64,000 nt of DNA, taken from Sternotherus odoratus. Taxonomy: Eukaryota; Chordata; Testudines; Kinosternidae. Each line of letters starts with the position of its first letter. The first letter of the stretch is position 1. The translations under genes were made by a program, and so were the position numbers. The DNA is taken from positions 57,955,442 through 58,019,441 of the forward strand of contig JAVMKO010000005.1 of the NCBI GenBank assembly GCA_032164245.1. The letters are read 5' to 3'. The notes below the pieces were generated by a model. That model did no database searches. It was not told the origin of the DNA and saw nothing but the letters and a program-made list of their open reading frames with translations. Shown here in pieces: positions 12,573-25,074 of this stretch.

Positions 12573-13768
12573 CTCCCCCTCCCAGGGATGTTGGGAAGGA
12601 AAGGTACTTTTCTCCTCTCTGAAGGGAGGACTCAAGAAGCAGTGTCCATAATGATAATCCAGATGTCTGGCACTTTCCATGGGGCCTTGTGTGTCATGGA
12701 GTGTTCTTATGATCAACATCGCTTTTGTTCCACCTTAGTCTAGGCAGAAGGGGAAGCACAAATCAGGTCTCCCTTATGTGTACCACATTGATTTGAGAGC
12801 TCCAGGTTGAGTATTACCATTCCTTAGGTGGTGATGGTGACAAGGCTAAAGACTGGATTGGCAATTGTTGTTGTAACTGTCGCATTACTATTGAGCAAAA
12901 TGAGCCATTGCCGCTAAAGTGAGCCTGTTTTCTCTACTGGCTATGAGAGTGAGATACTAGGCTCAGGTCTTAAACCACAAAGGCACTTGGCCTGCTTGGC
13001 AGGGCAGAACATAGAGCAACAGCAACCAATAATTTTTGTTCCAGAGAAGGTGCATTTGTTGTTTTCTGCCTTAATAGGAGACAAAGGTTCTATTGTAAAT
13101 ATTTAGTGTGTACTGCAGCCATTTATATACTAAGCATATAACCCAGAAAAGAGATGCAACCCATGTTATTCTGATCAGCAAAATCAGACAGTAATCCTCA
13201 TTTCAGCTCTTTTAGCTTCTGCTAATGGTTTTCAAGAACAGCCTCATGATGAATATATGGCTAGCATAAAACATGGCTTTTTAAAGTAGGTGGAGAAGAT
13301 AGAGTTGCTCCCAGACACACATTATTCCCCACCCCCACCGGCCCTCTGCAACTCAAAAGCAAATCTTGTGATCGCTAAATTAAGGGACCAACATTGCAAA
13401 GTGGTTTAGCTGACATTGCTATTTAAATTTTGAAAAATGAATTGGATAAATTCTGGAATCAATTCTGCAAATATCTGTGTATCATTGTGAGAGTGGCCAT
13501 TGTTTTGCAAGTGATCCTCTGCCCACAGGGGCAATGTTCTCATGGGAATAGAATATTTAACGTGAGTGGGAAAGACTCCGTATGGGCCAGTTCTGACCTA
13601 CAGAGTGGTGTCAGTTACCTTTTTGGGGACAAGTGGGTTGGAAAACAGGCTGTTGAAAACTTCAGAAAAAAAGGTAATGTCACTTGCAAATGGGGCTTTT
13701 CATTAGTATAAGGTATAATAGGAAAGCAGGGGGATAATTAAGCTTGGAAGCACTACTTTATTTTGTAC

Positions 13769-13909
13769 ATAGAATCTCAGTGTTGGAAGGGACCTCACGA
13801 GATCTAGTCCAACCCCCTGCTCACATTCCTAAATGGCCCCCTCAAGGATTGAACTCACAATCCTGGGTTTAGCAGGCCAATGCCCAAACCACTGAGCTAT
13901 CGCTGCCCA
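13769..13909 (-). mobile_element. tRNA-derived SINE with CR1-type 3' tail
   Basis: Read on the minus strand, the head (13909 to about 13835) is tRNA-like: gatagctcagtgg is an A box and gagttcaatcc a B box of an RNA polymerase III promoter, ending in ggccatttagg. The tail follows, ttggactagatctcgtgagg then tcccttccaacactgagatt, which matches the CR1 3' end used for trans-mobilisation by the CR1 reverse transcriptase. This is the layout of the tortoise Pol III/SINE family. A 13-bp phrase inside the tail (13815-13827) recurs immediately outside the head (13910-13922). Confidence 0.88.
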
Positions 13910-14289
13910 CCCTGCTCACATTGCTCTTCCTGTTAGCCCATTGTATGGTCTGTTGGGGTGTATGTTGAGAACACTGCATGTCTCCTGAATTCTGCATCAG
14001 TATAAGTTACGCTGCCTCATTGATTATTATACAATACTTTGCACCTATCTTCAACCCACATACACTGAATTTTGCTCAGAGATTTCCATGGGAATGGCAC
14101 CTACTTGCCCAAGGACTGAATCTGGCCCTGCTTTTCTGTGCTGACTATTTTTCCTGTTTTCATTTAAATGTTCTAGATAAAGGTGTTCTTTCCTTGCTCA
14201 CTATTTATTGTTTTCCTTCCCTTGAAATGGGAACTGCAGATACTGAAATGTATAGAAGGCAGTCTGCTTTCACTTTATCTTCTCTTAGT

Positions 14290-14465
14290 ATTTGTGGATT
14301 TTATTCCTAGGTCTGTGGCCCTGAATGAGTCATTTAATCTGTCTGTGCCTCAGTTTACCCATTGATAATAGGGAGTGTTTGGAAGTTTAATAAATATTTG
14401 TAGGGCAATTTGAGAGCCTCTGATGAAAGATGCTCCATATAAGTGCAAGACACTGTTATTGATTA
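14290..14465 (+). repeat. MIR/CORE-SINE-like copy with L2-type tail
   Basis: It contains gagtcatttaatctgtctgt followed by gcctcagtttacccattg, the MIR core. Then come gagagcctctgatgaaag and gctccatataagtgcaagac, the usual tail ending near 'ttattgatt'. The orientation is sense. No coding potential. Confidence 0.75.
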
Positions 14466-16009
14466 AAGCCTAGTCCTAAAGAGAAAAGCATCTGAATTTT
14501 GGAAAAGTTTCTGTCTGGATGCAAAGTTCACAGGTTGAGTCTTTTTATGTGCCGATATATAAAACAATCTTTGCTACAGAAGGACTCTGTAGAGCTATTC
14601 CTTTTAGAGACATGCACTATGTATAGCTATATGAAGAGAAGCACAATTCAGTTCCCTAAAAGAAAGAAAATAGCTCAATATTCCCCTCTATCCTCCTGAA
14701 GAAAGAAAGGACATTTTGATTCTTGGTTTCAGTTGTGTTTTTAATTTACTAAGTATAGTTCCTGACGTATACAGATTCTCAGATGTATAATCACATTACT
14801 TGACTGTCACAAAAGAGAAAAACCACCTATTTTGGGTCATGGCTTTTTCCGTTTTAGAAACACATTCCGCAATTAGTGGCTCATATTTCTACAACACCAC
14901 TTTAGTTCCATAAGAGCCAACGAAAGGCATGTCGGGGAGTGAGAAAGGGACTTAATTCATGAATGAAGAACCATAGCAGTTATCCATGCATGAGAGGTTG
15001 TATTAATGAATTCCAGGGAATGATCATAGCTGATATGCAGGTCCTTTGCTTTTTGCATGTGGTGCTGAGTGACTTATCAAATTTAGGTCTATTAGCCACA
15101 TATTTGTATGCTATACAAAAAGACCTGTCTGGTTTCATATCATTTAGTCAATGGCAAGGGTGTCTGAATGAGAGTTATGTTTACAGTATTGAGACAGGCA
15201 ATTTATTTTAATTTCAGTGTTAAGCTTGCTTTATCTAGTACACAGGATCACACTAATTCTGCTCCAGTGTTGTTTAAGTTGCAGAGAATCCTCCTCATCT
15301 TTCCTGTTTGTTTTTTGCTGTTCTGTGTGTGTATTCAAGGCTGCAGTATGTTTTCATTAAACACAGCGAAAAGCAGTTCCAGGTGAATATTAAGATGGAG
15401 TAAATGATTAGAAAACGTTGACTGATTTTAGATAGAAATAATAGTTTTTGATCTTCAGCCAAAAAAGTTTTCTTGGCTGGTGGACTCTGCAAAAGCAGAC
15501 TCCATGTATTCCGTACTAAAGGAAAAGGTTTGGGGAGTGCCAGAGATGGAGAAAATTCTTTTAAAGGAGATAAGTTTGGCCAGATTGTCAGCTGGTGTTA
15601 ATTGACTTCTCTGCAAGGGAACTAGGTCAATTTCAGTGTTGCCAACTCTTGAGATTTCAATATAGAATCTCATGATGTTTTGTGGATAGCTTTTTAATCC
15701 CCAGATCTTGGAGTCATGGGTTAATTTGCTAGTGTAGAAAAGGCAACATATGGCTAGTTAGAGCAAGTTGATACTGTATGTCTTTTTCCACCCAGTGAAA
15801 AATCTCCATTTGTTGGTAGTTGTATTCTTCTACTGTAATACAAAATTGCAATGCTTCGTGTGGCTAGTGAAGCCAGACAGTAGGCAGGGGCCAAAGTGGC
15901 TATCCATGTGAGAAATGCAGTGACTGTAGGCCACTGTTAATTAACCTAGAATCTAGCAACATGACTTAGCGTCTGTGTGATTAGTTACGTTATCATTCAG
16001 CAGTTCAAT

Positions 16010-16235
16010 TAAAGCGAGACATGAGACACAGAGCAGATGTAACTGGGCAAAATAAACAGACAACTTGAGTCAGCTTTCATAATTTGGTGCGACATCACAT
16101 AAATAAATGCAATAACTTGTTTAGCATAGTTAAGCAGTTTGCTACTCAAAAGCACCCTATTTGCATGACATCCCATTTGAGCAGCAGTTAAGCTATGGTA
16201 AATTAGTTCTGTGTCTTTAGAGCCTGGCATGTTTC
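16010..16235. promoter_or_regulatory. Candidate conserved non-coding element (unproven)
   Basis: This repeat-free AT-rich block contains a perfect octamer ATTTGCAT (in ctatttgcatgac near 16158) and several TAAT-type and E-box-like words, a texture often seen in vertebrate intronic enhancers. There is no comparative evidence here, so it is only a pointer. Confidence 0.2.
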
Positions 16236-16493
16236 GAAGAAAAGAAAAAATAATCCCCCCCCATAAAAATATTCAAGCTTGTAAATTAAAATTCCATGTT
16301 TAATTTCCATAGCAACATATAGAAACACAGAGTCTGCACTGAGATTATTTTGTTTTCCATATTATTGCTGTCATGTTAGTGTTGGTGGGTTTTTTTTAAC
16401 CCTCTGTAATTGCTCTCAATTTGGCACTGTTGTCGTCCCAGTATTTACTGCATTGCTATCTACTACATGTTGGTATACATCTGGGTTGTAATC

Positions 16494-16513
16494 TTCTATA
16501 TATATATATATAA
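16494..16513. repeat. (AT)n microsatellite
   Basis: A short tatatata run in intronic sequence, followed by a poly-C run near 16535. Confidence 0.9.
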
Positions 16514-16742
16514 GAGAGATACTTCCAAATTCCCCCCCCCCAAGATTTCATTTGTATAAGGCATGCATTTTGATGTGGGTGTATATAGAACTCAATATAT
16601 AAAGGGCATATGACTTTATTTTAGAGTGCTTTGAGATCCTTTGAAAATTTAAAATCTCTACTATATATGCATGTCATGCACCTATGTGTACATGAACTGG
16701 CATATACTGGTGTGTATGTGCATGTAGTCACATATTGTAGGC

Positions 16743-16919
16743 GGGGTAGTCAATAGGTGGTCCAAATCCAGACTGCAAGATGCTTTTGAATGGACCCCAA
16801 AATCTTTTTATTTACTTATCCTTGTGGTTATTTCTTTATTATTTTGTATGGAGTTTGGGCCGTAACTATATCTTGCCCAGGAAATTTGGACCTTGACCAA
16901 AAATAATTACCTGCCCCTG
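16743..16919. mobile_element. hAT-type MITE with perfect 8-bp target duplication
   Basis: The 177-bp element opens ggggtagtcaat and closes attacctgcccctg, imperfect terminal inverted repeats. It is flanked on both sides by the exact 8-mer ttgtaggc (16735-16742 and 16920-16927), the duplication length of the hAT superfamily. The interior phrases 'ggaccccaaaatctttttat' and 'aaatttggaccttgaccaaa' match a known turtle/crocodilian repeat from memory. No open frame, so it moved in trans. Confidence 0.82.
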
Positions 16920-18241
16920 TTGTAGGCTCACAGCTGAGCGGTGTCAGATGTCAGGGCCTTGCAAGTTGACTTCCCATTGAAGGAGAAATCAGTGATGCAG
17001 AATTTAGATATAATCTTAAGGCAGCTTCTTTTATTTACACATATATACCAGTGCCAGAGCAGAGGTGCTCACAGACAACTTATAGATAATTCTGTCTTTC
17101 AGGGATTTCAGTCCAACCACCAATTCCTACTTTCCAGGGAGCAACTCTGCCTCAAGAAGTTAGTGAGATATTAAGGCAAAGAGAGAACTCCCTTGTTTCT
17201 TGCCATAGCTCCTCGACGCACGATACTGCATCCTAAATAAATACAATTTGCTTGCAAGAAAAAGAACTTGGGAGACTGGCAGCACCACCTGGTGATTCCT
17301 ACCCATAACATCGCTGATTTTTGTGTGTTTCAATCATTCAGTTTCATTCACTTAAGTCAGCTGGAGTCCTAAGAAGCACTTAATTATAACAACTCTTTTC
17401 TGGAAACTTCACTTGAAGGTTCTGATAGTGATAATGAAATTGTGATGTTTTGTCAATAGCCGTTTTATAGTAAAATTAAGTAATCTTGAAGATCAGTTTT
17501 GTAAATAACTGATTCTTACAGTATGTCTTGGTTTGTTTGTTTTTATTTTAGATTGTGAGTTCTCTGTGACTACCTTGATACAAGTGATTTCTGCAACGTT
17601 GAGCACATTGTTGGTGATGAAAAAATAATATAATATATATTTAAACATGTATTTAAACATCATGGTTGTAGGTTAAATATTGTCGTTCTCTTGTAGAACC
17701 TTTGGGCTTAGAGCTCTGCTAGCTTGTTAATGTCTTGTGTGCTTATTGCATTAGAGGTAATAGGCCAAATTGAGTGCTGAAGTCTTCAGGTTTTTTTTTT
17801 ATAGGAGTAGTAGTAGTTTTTAATGTTTTCTTGCATAAGGCAACATTTCTTAGGATGTAATCTCTTCTTCATATTTATGTTTTGGTTCATGCGTGGTTTC
17901 TTTTCAACTCCTTGGTCTCCTCATTCCCCCTCTCCCCCCAAAGAAAACACCTTTGGTCTCTGTAATCCTGAGAAATAGCAGGCAACTCCCTCACCCCCAT
18001 TTATTTTAAAAATTATTTACTGAGAAAATTAGAAAGAGATGGAGATAAAACCCATTAATGTTCTAGGAAGTTCTTTTCTTCCTTTAGATTGGTTGGGACT
18101 TTTGTCTTCGACAGAATTGACAAGGGGAGGGAGGTTATTCATCAAGTTTTTAGCATGCTCTGTGCGTAAATAATTTTTTTCTGTTCAAGATCCATCTTTT
18201 AGTGATTGGTTTATGATAGGCCTCTACTGTGCTTGACCATG

Positions 18242-18277
18242 CAAAAAAAAAGAAAGAAAGAAAGAAAGAAAAGAAAC
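18242..18277. repeat. (AAAG)n microsatellite
   Basis: A poly-A run followed by six to seven aaag units. The minus-strand frame across it is spurious. Confidence 0.9.
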
Positions 18278-18524
18278 CCCTTATGTGCAATGGGTTGATG
18301 AGATGGAGAATTGAGTGAGAGTTGCAGAACGTATAATTAAAAATCACCATCAACTGTTGCATTAGGTAGCTTCTCCTGTGACATATCCCGTTGAGATGAA
18401 TGATACATTGAAATGAAAATTGAACCCATGTTTAAGGCCTCTTTAATAGTGGCTTTAATCTTCAAAAACGGTAAATGATTTGAGTACCTCCATTTTTGGA
18501 TGCCCAACTTGACTTCTTAAGGAG

Positions 18525-18615
18525 GCCTGATTTTTCAGAGGGAAGGTGCTCAGCACTTCTACAAATCAGGCCCCTTTAAGATATCTCAAGTTCAGCACCC
18601 AAAAGTTGAGCCACA
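18525..18615. repeat. Old dispersed foldback repeat ('gctcagcac...aatcaggcc')
   Basis: It has ggcctgatttttcagaggg and ggtgctcagcacttctacaa followed by atcaggcccc. The first and last parts are inverted copies, a family of short palindromic elements seen in reptiles and birds. Limits are approximate. Confidence 0.5.
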
Positions 18616-18807
18616 AGACTTATCTGATGATCAGCAAAACAAAAAGAATTCCTGTTTTCCATATGCTGACTGACGGGTCACTGTAGGAGGAGCTGGTGAA
18701 GTGATACTGAAATGCATTTTGTGTCCAGTGAGTTCTTTGCTCTCAGTGCATGATGTGTCCAATGGAAATGTCACCTACAAAATCATGTATGTTTAAAAAT
18801 ATGTATT

Positions 18808-19132
18808 AGGGCATTTCTACACTTACCTCTGGAGCGATCGATCCAGTGGGAGTCGATTTATCGCGTCTAGTGAAGACACAATAAATCGACTGCTGAGCAC
18901 TCTGCCGTTGACTCCAGTACTCCACTGGAGTGAGAAGCATAGGTGGAGTCAATGGAGGAGTATCATCAGCTGACCTACCACAGTGAAGACACTTAGATGT
19001 ACTTAGAGCGGCAAGTAGCTCTAAGTACATCGACTTCTGCTAATGCTATTTTCGTAGCTGAAGTTGCGTAACTTAGATTGACTTTGCTCACGCCACTTCC
19101 CTACCCCACACCACTGTAGACCAGGCCTTAGT
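18808..19132. mobile_element. Nonautonomous DNA transposon (MITE), about 325 bp
   Basis: The left end agggcatttctacactta and right end actgtagaccaggcctt are inverted relatives ('aggcctggtctaca'). The interior carries gagtcgatttatcgcg, gaagacacaataaatcgac, gaagacacttagatgtac and cgtagctgaagttgcg, matching a family of turtle and crocodilian MITEs from memory. No transposase. Superfamily not settled because a clear target duplication was not seen. Confidence 0.75.
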
Positions 19133-20384
19133 CTTGGTGGGAAAACCTACAATGCCCAACAACATGTCCACACCACATTTCCTCTCTATTATATTTAATG
19201 TTGGTTTTGTGTTATTGAGGTTGCAACATGCAATCTTTTTGCTGCCACTGCAGCATGTGATTATCACAGTATGATTTGTGCTCCAGTTATGCTCACATTT
19301 TTCTTTCTCTGCAATTTTTGCAGATGCATTGTTGCAGAAGAAGTTGTCCTTGGTGTATGATGCTCTAAAGGGGTTTTGAGTTGGTTTATGTGTTTTTCTG
19401 CTGAATGAGAATAGAGGATCGAAATGACAGTAAATACTGAGAGCTTTTGCAACAGACATTCGCAACTTTGAAGGCTCCCAATCTCTCACCTTTCTGCTTG
19501 CTACAGTCAGGACAAATCACCTAAACTCCTTGGTCAGTTGGTTTTTATAACAGACATAACTGATCCTTCTTTTCTTTGTTTAGCTGGATATGCTAATATT
19601 CATAAATATACAAAGAACTTTGACTCCTCCCATTGAGCTGGCATGGAAATGCTGCTTTGAAAATACAATACAGAGGAAGTCATGAAGTTGGTATAAATTT
19701 GTCTCCATGTTGTTGAGTAGGAAGATGCCATGTTGCATAATGTCTGTCTGTTTGTTTTTTTATTCTGCCACTGTTTTAAAACTTGCTGCCCCACATACCA
19801 GTCATCTCTTGTCAGTGCAAGGGCTTCTGACAAAGATCCTTCATAGAAGAAGGATTAGTGTAACAGGATCCTAAAGGTCACAGACATAAGAGCTTACCAT
19901 ACTCTGGTGTGGGAGGGAGGATACATGTTTTCCCTCTGCTGTCTTGAAGCGAATTTATTTGGTTTATTTGGCATGAGAATAAGAGGGGGAGAGAACTGAA
20001 TAGCCTTTTATTTGAATAGATTTTGGATGTAGGACATATGTTTATAGCAATGCAAACTCAAAATATTCAAAAATCTTGAGTCAACCCCCCTAAAATCATC
20101 AGATTGGCTTAAAAATAATGATAATTTAATACATTCCTTATATTATTTATAAATTCCTTTTATTGTTAGTTTCCTTTTATTTGCCTTCTGGGTACACTTT
20201 TCAGACTTTTCTCTGCAACCACAAAGGCTAAGTAAGACCTTTTTAAAAATCATGCTGAGTTTCCCATGTGAGCTCTTGTCTCTAGAAGTTTGGGCTTTCA
20301 GGCAAACATCACACCTGTTGCGAGAGCTGGCATCACTGTGTATGTAGGCTGTTTGGGAACATACTTACATGAGATTATGATGAT
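19133..20384. other. Intronic sequence without recognised genes
   Basis: A 133-codon minus-strand frame (19088-19489) partly overlaps the MITE, has no recognisable domain, and competes with a second minus-strand frame in another register. I treat both as chance. Confidence 0.5.
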
Positions 20385-21094
20385 TGTAGTGGGGTGACTG
20401 CCCTACTCCAGGAAAAAGGGCTTAAAACAGCCCTGCAAAGGGCTGTAGCTAAAGAAAGGCAGCCCAGCAGAAGACAGCTGAGGGCAGAGCAGCCACAGCT
20501 GTGGCTGGGTCAGTCAGGGCCCAGCTGGCCCTGATAAAAGGGCTCAGTTTGGTGCAGAGAGATAGTCTCCTCTGTCTGTGGAGGCAGACTGGCCTGGCTG
20601 CTGGGGAAGCTAGACAGGGTACCCAGAGTGAAGAGGGCTGGGGCAAGGCAAGAGGAGCTGGGGAAGCTCCTGCCTGGAAACCCCCCAGGTTGCAGGGCCT
20701 AGAGGAAGGCCCAACAAAGGGGTACTGTGGTTGCAGAGGGCTGCCCATAGCTACAGAGGCAGAGCAGCAGGCCAAACCCCCTTTGCCTGTGATGAATGGC
20801 AATGATACTGCAGTCTGCCCCAGTGAACGGGGGCAAGTGGTGACTGGCAGTTGCCTAGACTGAGGCAAGGTGGGGATAGAGGGTGAAGGTTCCCCAGGGA
20901 GGGGAGACCCTGAGACTGTGGGGGTACTGTAGGGGTGCAGCACCCTCAGGAAGAGGGCACCGGGGTCTAGGGAGGGACACGGGGCCAGTGCAAGCGGGAC
21001 TATGGCCTGCAGAGGGTGCTCCAGAGGCTGGAAAGAGCTAATTCCCGGACGTACCAGCAGGAGGCGCCCTGGGGTGAGTCGCTGCCCCACTACA
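20385..21094 (+). mobile_element. LTR-like unit, copy 1 (710 bp)
   Basis: It starts TGTAGTGGGGTGACTGCC and ends CTGCCCCACTACA. It is flanked by tgat on both sides (20381-20384 and 21095-21098), a likely 4-bp target duplication. A TATA-like gataaaaggg lies near 20534, which supports a promoter-bearing LTR in + orientation. A second copy lies inverted at 46883-47597 and shares long stretches such as ggcaatgatactgcagtctg and gcctgcagagggtgctcc. GC-rich open frames on both strands here are by-products. It could instead be a TIR element, but TG...CA ends and the TATA favour an LTR. Confidence 0.72.
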
Positions 21095-21929
21095 TGATGC
21101 ATGAAAGGAAATAAGTGAATCTTTAGAGTTAATAACGGTATTTTTTAATTACCATGAAGTCTTATTGGAACCTGTATTAACTGAGTAAAGTAGGTTTGGG
21201 TCATCACTGACCATCTCATTTTTGCCAAAGCTGCTGGCTCTGTTGAGCTGGAGAGTTTTTCAAGTTGTACATTGACAGAAATCCCCTTTATGCAAAATCT
21301 GTGAAACAAAAAAGCCAAAGGGCTTGGGAAACTTCAGCTAACTGCTAGTGTTGGATATTTGGATATGCCAGAGAGGACGCCAACAGGTCACCCTTTTTGA
21401 TGAACCGTATGGGCCAGTCCGATCTCCTGAAAATAGCAATTCTAGGAATTGCTGACACTTTCCTGGCGCATATAGCATGTAGTCCTTCAATAATGAGGTT
21501 TGGTTTGTGGGTTTTTTGTTTTGCATTTTCCATTGCAAGGTGCGAAGGACAGATATAATATACAGAACTTTGGTATCACCAGGTGCTGTTCTCCTGGACA
21601 TAGAATATGTCCTCCAGCTCTTAGATAAATAAATGCATAAAAGGGGGGGAAGATGACAGCCAACATGTAAATAAGGGTTTGTCCGGGATTCAGATGACTA
21701 TGAGGCTCAGAGATCGGGTTGAGTTTCCTTTGATCAGAGAAAGTATTATGTTACAGGGCCTTGTCTATGCCCAGTCTGCAGAGGGCTATGAGTCTTACAG
21801 CCACAGCTAGAAAGTATTGGTTTGTTAGCTCAAGGCCATCTCACCACAATGTAGAAACCTTTTGTACACCTCATATGCTATGGTACTGATTGTCTCCATT
21901 AGTAAGGAATTCTTATTTTGTTCTTTTAA

Positions 21930-22090
21930 TTCTATTGTTGTTTTAATAATAGTATTTATTAGTTTATTATTAACAGCAATAGCAAAAACTCTTATAGTGC
22001 CTGATGTGTGTTAGGTGTTTTACACCAAATAAAAAATGGCCTTTGCCCCAAAGACTTCACAAATTAAGGCTTGACAAGCAAAGACTTGCA
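21930..22090 (-). repeat. L2/MIR-type 3' tail repeat, antisense
   Basis: It contains tattattaacagcaatagc, tcttatagtgcctgatgtgt, ggtgttttacaccaaat and ggcctttgccccaaagac, then a caagcaa end. This is the reverse of a common amniote tail (...ctttggggcaggg...cagcgcctagcacaatg...). It is the opposite orientation of the copies at 40085 and 49700. Confidence 0.6.
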
Positions 22091-23168
22091 CCATATGGCT
22101 CTCTTGTGCCCATAATGTATCCTCCTCCTGGGTATGAGCATTGTACCAGTACGTAGGCACATGGGCATCATGTTGCTGGTGACATTATAAACCCAGACGG
22201 GACTGTGGATATAGTAAGTGACAGTGGTTTTCAAACGCCAGACAAATAGTGTTCTCTTCTCAGGGGCTTTAGTGGCTACTGTTTTACTGTACAATGAATT
22301 TCCACCCCACACTAAAAATGTGGAGCATTTTGGTTTTAGAGTAATTTGAAGTATGGCAGTAGTCATTATGGTATTAAATACTACTACTAACTGTCTCCCC
22401 AACAGGACTGTAATTTGGCCAGTTCAGGGGTGGGTGAGAGAGTAGCAGTTAAATGGGTTTCTTTCTCCACATTGTGCCGGCTAATGAAATCCTGCTTATG
22501 CAGGGTTTGGGAGATTTCCTCTGGATATTTCTCAACACTCTGCGTGCTTTTGTATTTTCAGTTGTAGCAATTTCAGAGCCATACCTCGGCGTTAATGTTT
22601 TCCTCCATGTGTTGTTATCCTGAACTACAGTGCTGCAAATGTCTCAATATTTGTTGCAAGCACAGGTTAGCTACAGTTGTGCAAACTGAATCAGCAATGT
22701 CCATAGCAGGGCAGTCGGGCCACATTCAGTAAACCAGCAGATGCCGAAATCTAGCTCTTCTAAAAGCATTGCTGGCTCTGGCCCCCCTTTCCAGCAGTTA
22801 GAGTTGGTCCAGAAGCAAAGAGTTGAAAAGCAGAATGAGATTCAAGTCTGCGTCTGCTCTGCATTGGGGTTGGTGAGCCTTGGAGTCCTAGTTCAATCCA
22901 TTACATCTCTGGGCACAATTCATGAAGTTTTGGGGAACTGGATCTGGACTTTCAGTTGCATTATTACCTCTATGCAATAAAATTAAATTATGAGCTATAT
23001 ACAGATAATAGAGAATGAATTCAGTTGGTCTACTCTATTCATACACTCATATAACTTCATCTCTTATCACTTCCTGGGGTTTTTGGCTTTGAAATAGTGT
23101 GATGAAGAGAATGCATCTAGCAGTTAACATTATTTATTTACCATGTTGTTTAATCTCTCCCCTTTTAG

Positions 23169-23300
<132 letters not shown>

Positions 23301-24724
23301 TGATGGCATTTCTTCATCTCTGTGTGCTGTCTGTCAAAGACTGGTAACTGAGTCTGCAGTTAGTCACTGTTTTCATACAGCACATGGCTTCTTGATCCCC
23401 ACCTACTAATATCTATTTATTTCATAGCAATCAGAGTGACTAACGTTACTTAACATGCAACATAAGAATGTAATATGTACACTAACTGAGCCACAAATTA
23501 GGGGAACCATCGAAATTTCAGACAAATCTTCCCTAATGCTTATTTTTGAGGAAATGCGTGGAAGGGCGCTCTTCTGAGGTAACCAGGGCTTGTCCATCAG
23601 CTGATGAGCACTCTAGAGAAATCCATTTCATTTGGCTTAGCCCGTTTCATATGCTGACGTGGGTCAAATACTGCCTTACTACTCGTGAGAGTGATGTTGA
23701 CTTTAATGGGACTGACTGTGTGAGACAAATCAGCGGTGATTGGTCCTAGAGCAACTGTCAAATGCAGAATGTACATTTCAGTACCTACAACAGCAGTAAT
23801 TTTTGTTCTGAACGGTGCTCTTTGCCTGGCAGATTTAGGATCCAGCCCAGAAATATTCACAGAGTCAAGTAAACACTGTGTGGCGGGGGTACTCAAAAGC
23901 TTTCTTGCTATTTTCATAACATTACATAATAAAGATAAATTAAAACAAAAGCCTACAAAATAGCAAGACAAACAAATAGCTCACCTAGATAGCTTGTTCC
24001 ATCCTCAGCATAAGTGTTGACATATGCTTGTTATCCAGGCAAAAATACATGAATTGGTTTCATACAGTTTGTAAAGAGCAGTTACTAAGAGCCAGATTCA
24101 GCTGTAATACTCCAAATGTTAAGGAATGGCTCCATCTTAATGTGTTGAAGTGTATAGCATCTCTCAGAACTCTGTCAAGGTATAGAATGAATCTAGTGAT
24201 CTATAAGAAATTGTATATCATCCTTCCAAACAGGAAATATTTTTTGAGAGAATTATAAATGTTATTGGACTCCACAGACGTCTCATAATGTTTAAACTGT
24301 AAGTTGTCTTCAGAAAATTCCCTAACTTACCAAAATATACACCTGATGTAATGTGGCCATACTGTCCCTATATGTTATGTTGTATCTGGATATTGATAAA
24401 CACTGTGTCTGAGTTTGATGTTTGTGAAAAGGAGACATATGCGCATTGTGAACTCATGTAGACTCGTGTGTTTGTGGTTTAAGTATGCCCACCTGACCTC
24501 ATGGCTGCAGACAGCTCAGTAAGAGCAAGAAAGAAAACGCCCAGCTCACCCTGCTCTATTTCATTTGATTAATTCAACTCTGACAAGTGACAGAAAATCA
24601 CCCATTTAGACCGCAAGATATCACTCATGACCAGTTGCCTAGGTTTTCCCCATTGGAATGATTTATTGTTATTTATTCATTTGTCTATTTTTTATTATTT
24701 GCATTGTCGTGCCACCTATAAGCC

Positions 24725-24955
24725 ACATAAAAGCTCTGAGCACAGCAAGTCTGAGTGCTTTATAGCGCTAGTGTGGACAGGCTCTGAGCACTGTGCTCTC
24801 ACTGCTCAAAGCTAATTCCTTCCGTGGATTACCAGGAGCACTGGGAGAGCTCTCTCCCAGCGCTCGCACGCGACCACATTCGCACTTCAAAGCGCTGCCG
24901 CAGGAGCGTTCCCACAGCAGCACTTTGAAATTTCAAGTGAAGCCATACCCTTAGT
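24725..24955. mobile_element. Nonautonomous DNA transposon (MITE)
   Basis: Phrases atagcgctagtgtggacagg, tggattaccaggagcactgg, gagagctctctcccagcgct and cttcaaagcgctgccgcagg are characteristic of a turtle MITE whose ends read 'gtctacact...agtgtagac'. The left end is degraded. No coding sequence. Confidence 0.65.
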
Positions 24956-25074
24956 TGCAGCTAAGGAAGCAGAATTCTTGTTCACCCACCTTGCCCTGAA
25001 CTCCTTACTGGTCCAGGCAGGCACCCAAAGGCCACACCTGCAGATGGGGAATCCAAGCATCTTGACCTTGTAGG

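Larger units (their letters stand above)
1..23168 (+). other. ZMIZ1: ZMIZ1 intron upstream of the first exon (5' part outside window)
   Basis: All sequence before 23169 is read as one intron because the exon at 23169 continues an open frame from a missing upstream exon and no exon encoding the first 20 ZMIZ1 residues was seen. Repeats inside it are listed separately. An unrelated gene on the minus strand cannot be strictly excluded, but nothing supports one. Confidence 0.8.

Noticed and set aside
13828..13909. A functional tRNA gene on the minus strand
   Set aside because: A and B boxes are present, but the head is fused to a CR1-type tail and lacks a clean cloverleaf, so it is a SINE.
20449..21102. 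217-codon minus-strand open frame, the longest in the window
   Set aside because: It lies within the LTR-like unit, on the strand opposite to its TATA. The second copy at 46883-47597 does not keep the frame, and its composition reflects GC content.
23406..23971. Minus-strand open frames just downstream of the first exon
   Set aside because: No splice support, no domain, and overlapping plus-strand frames of equal quality.
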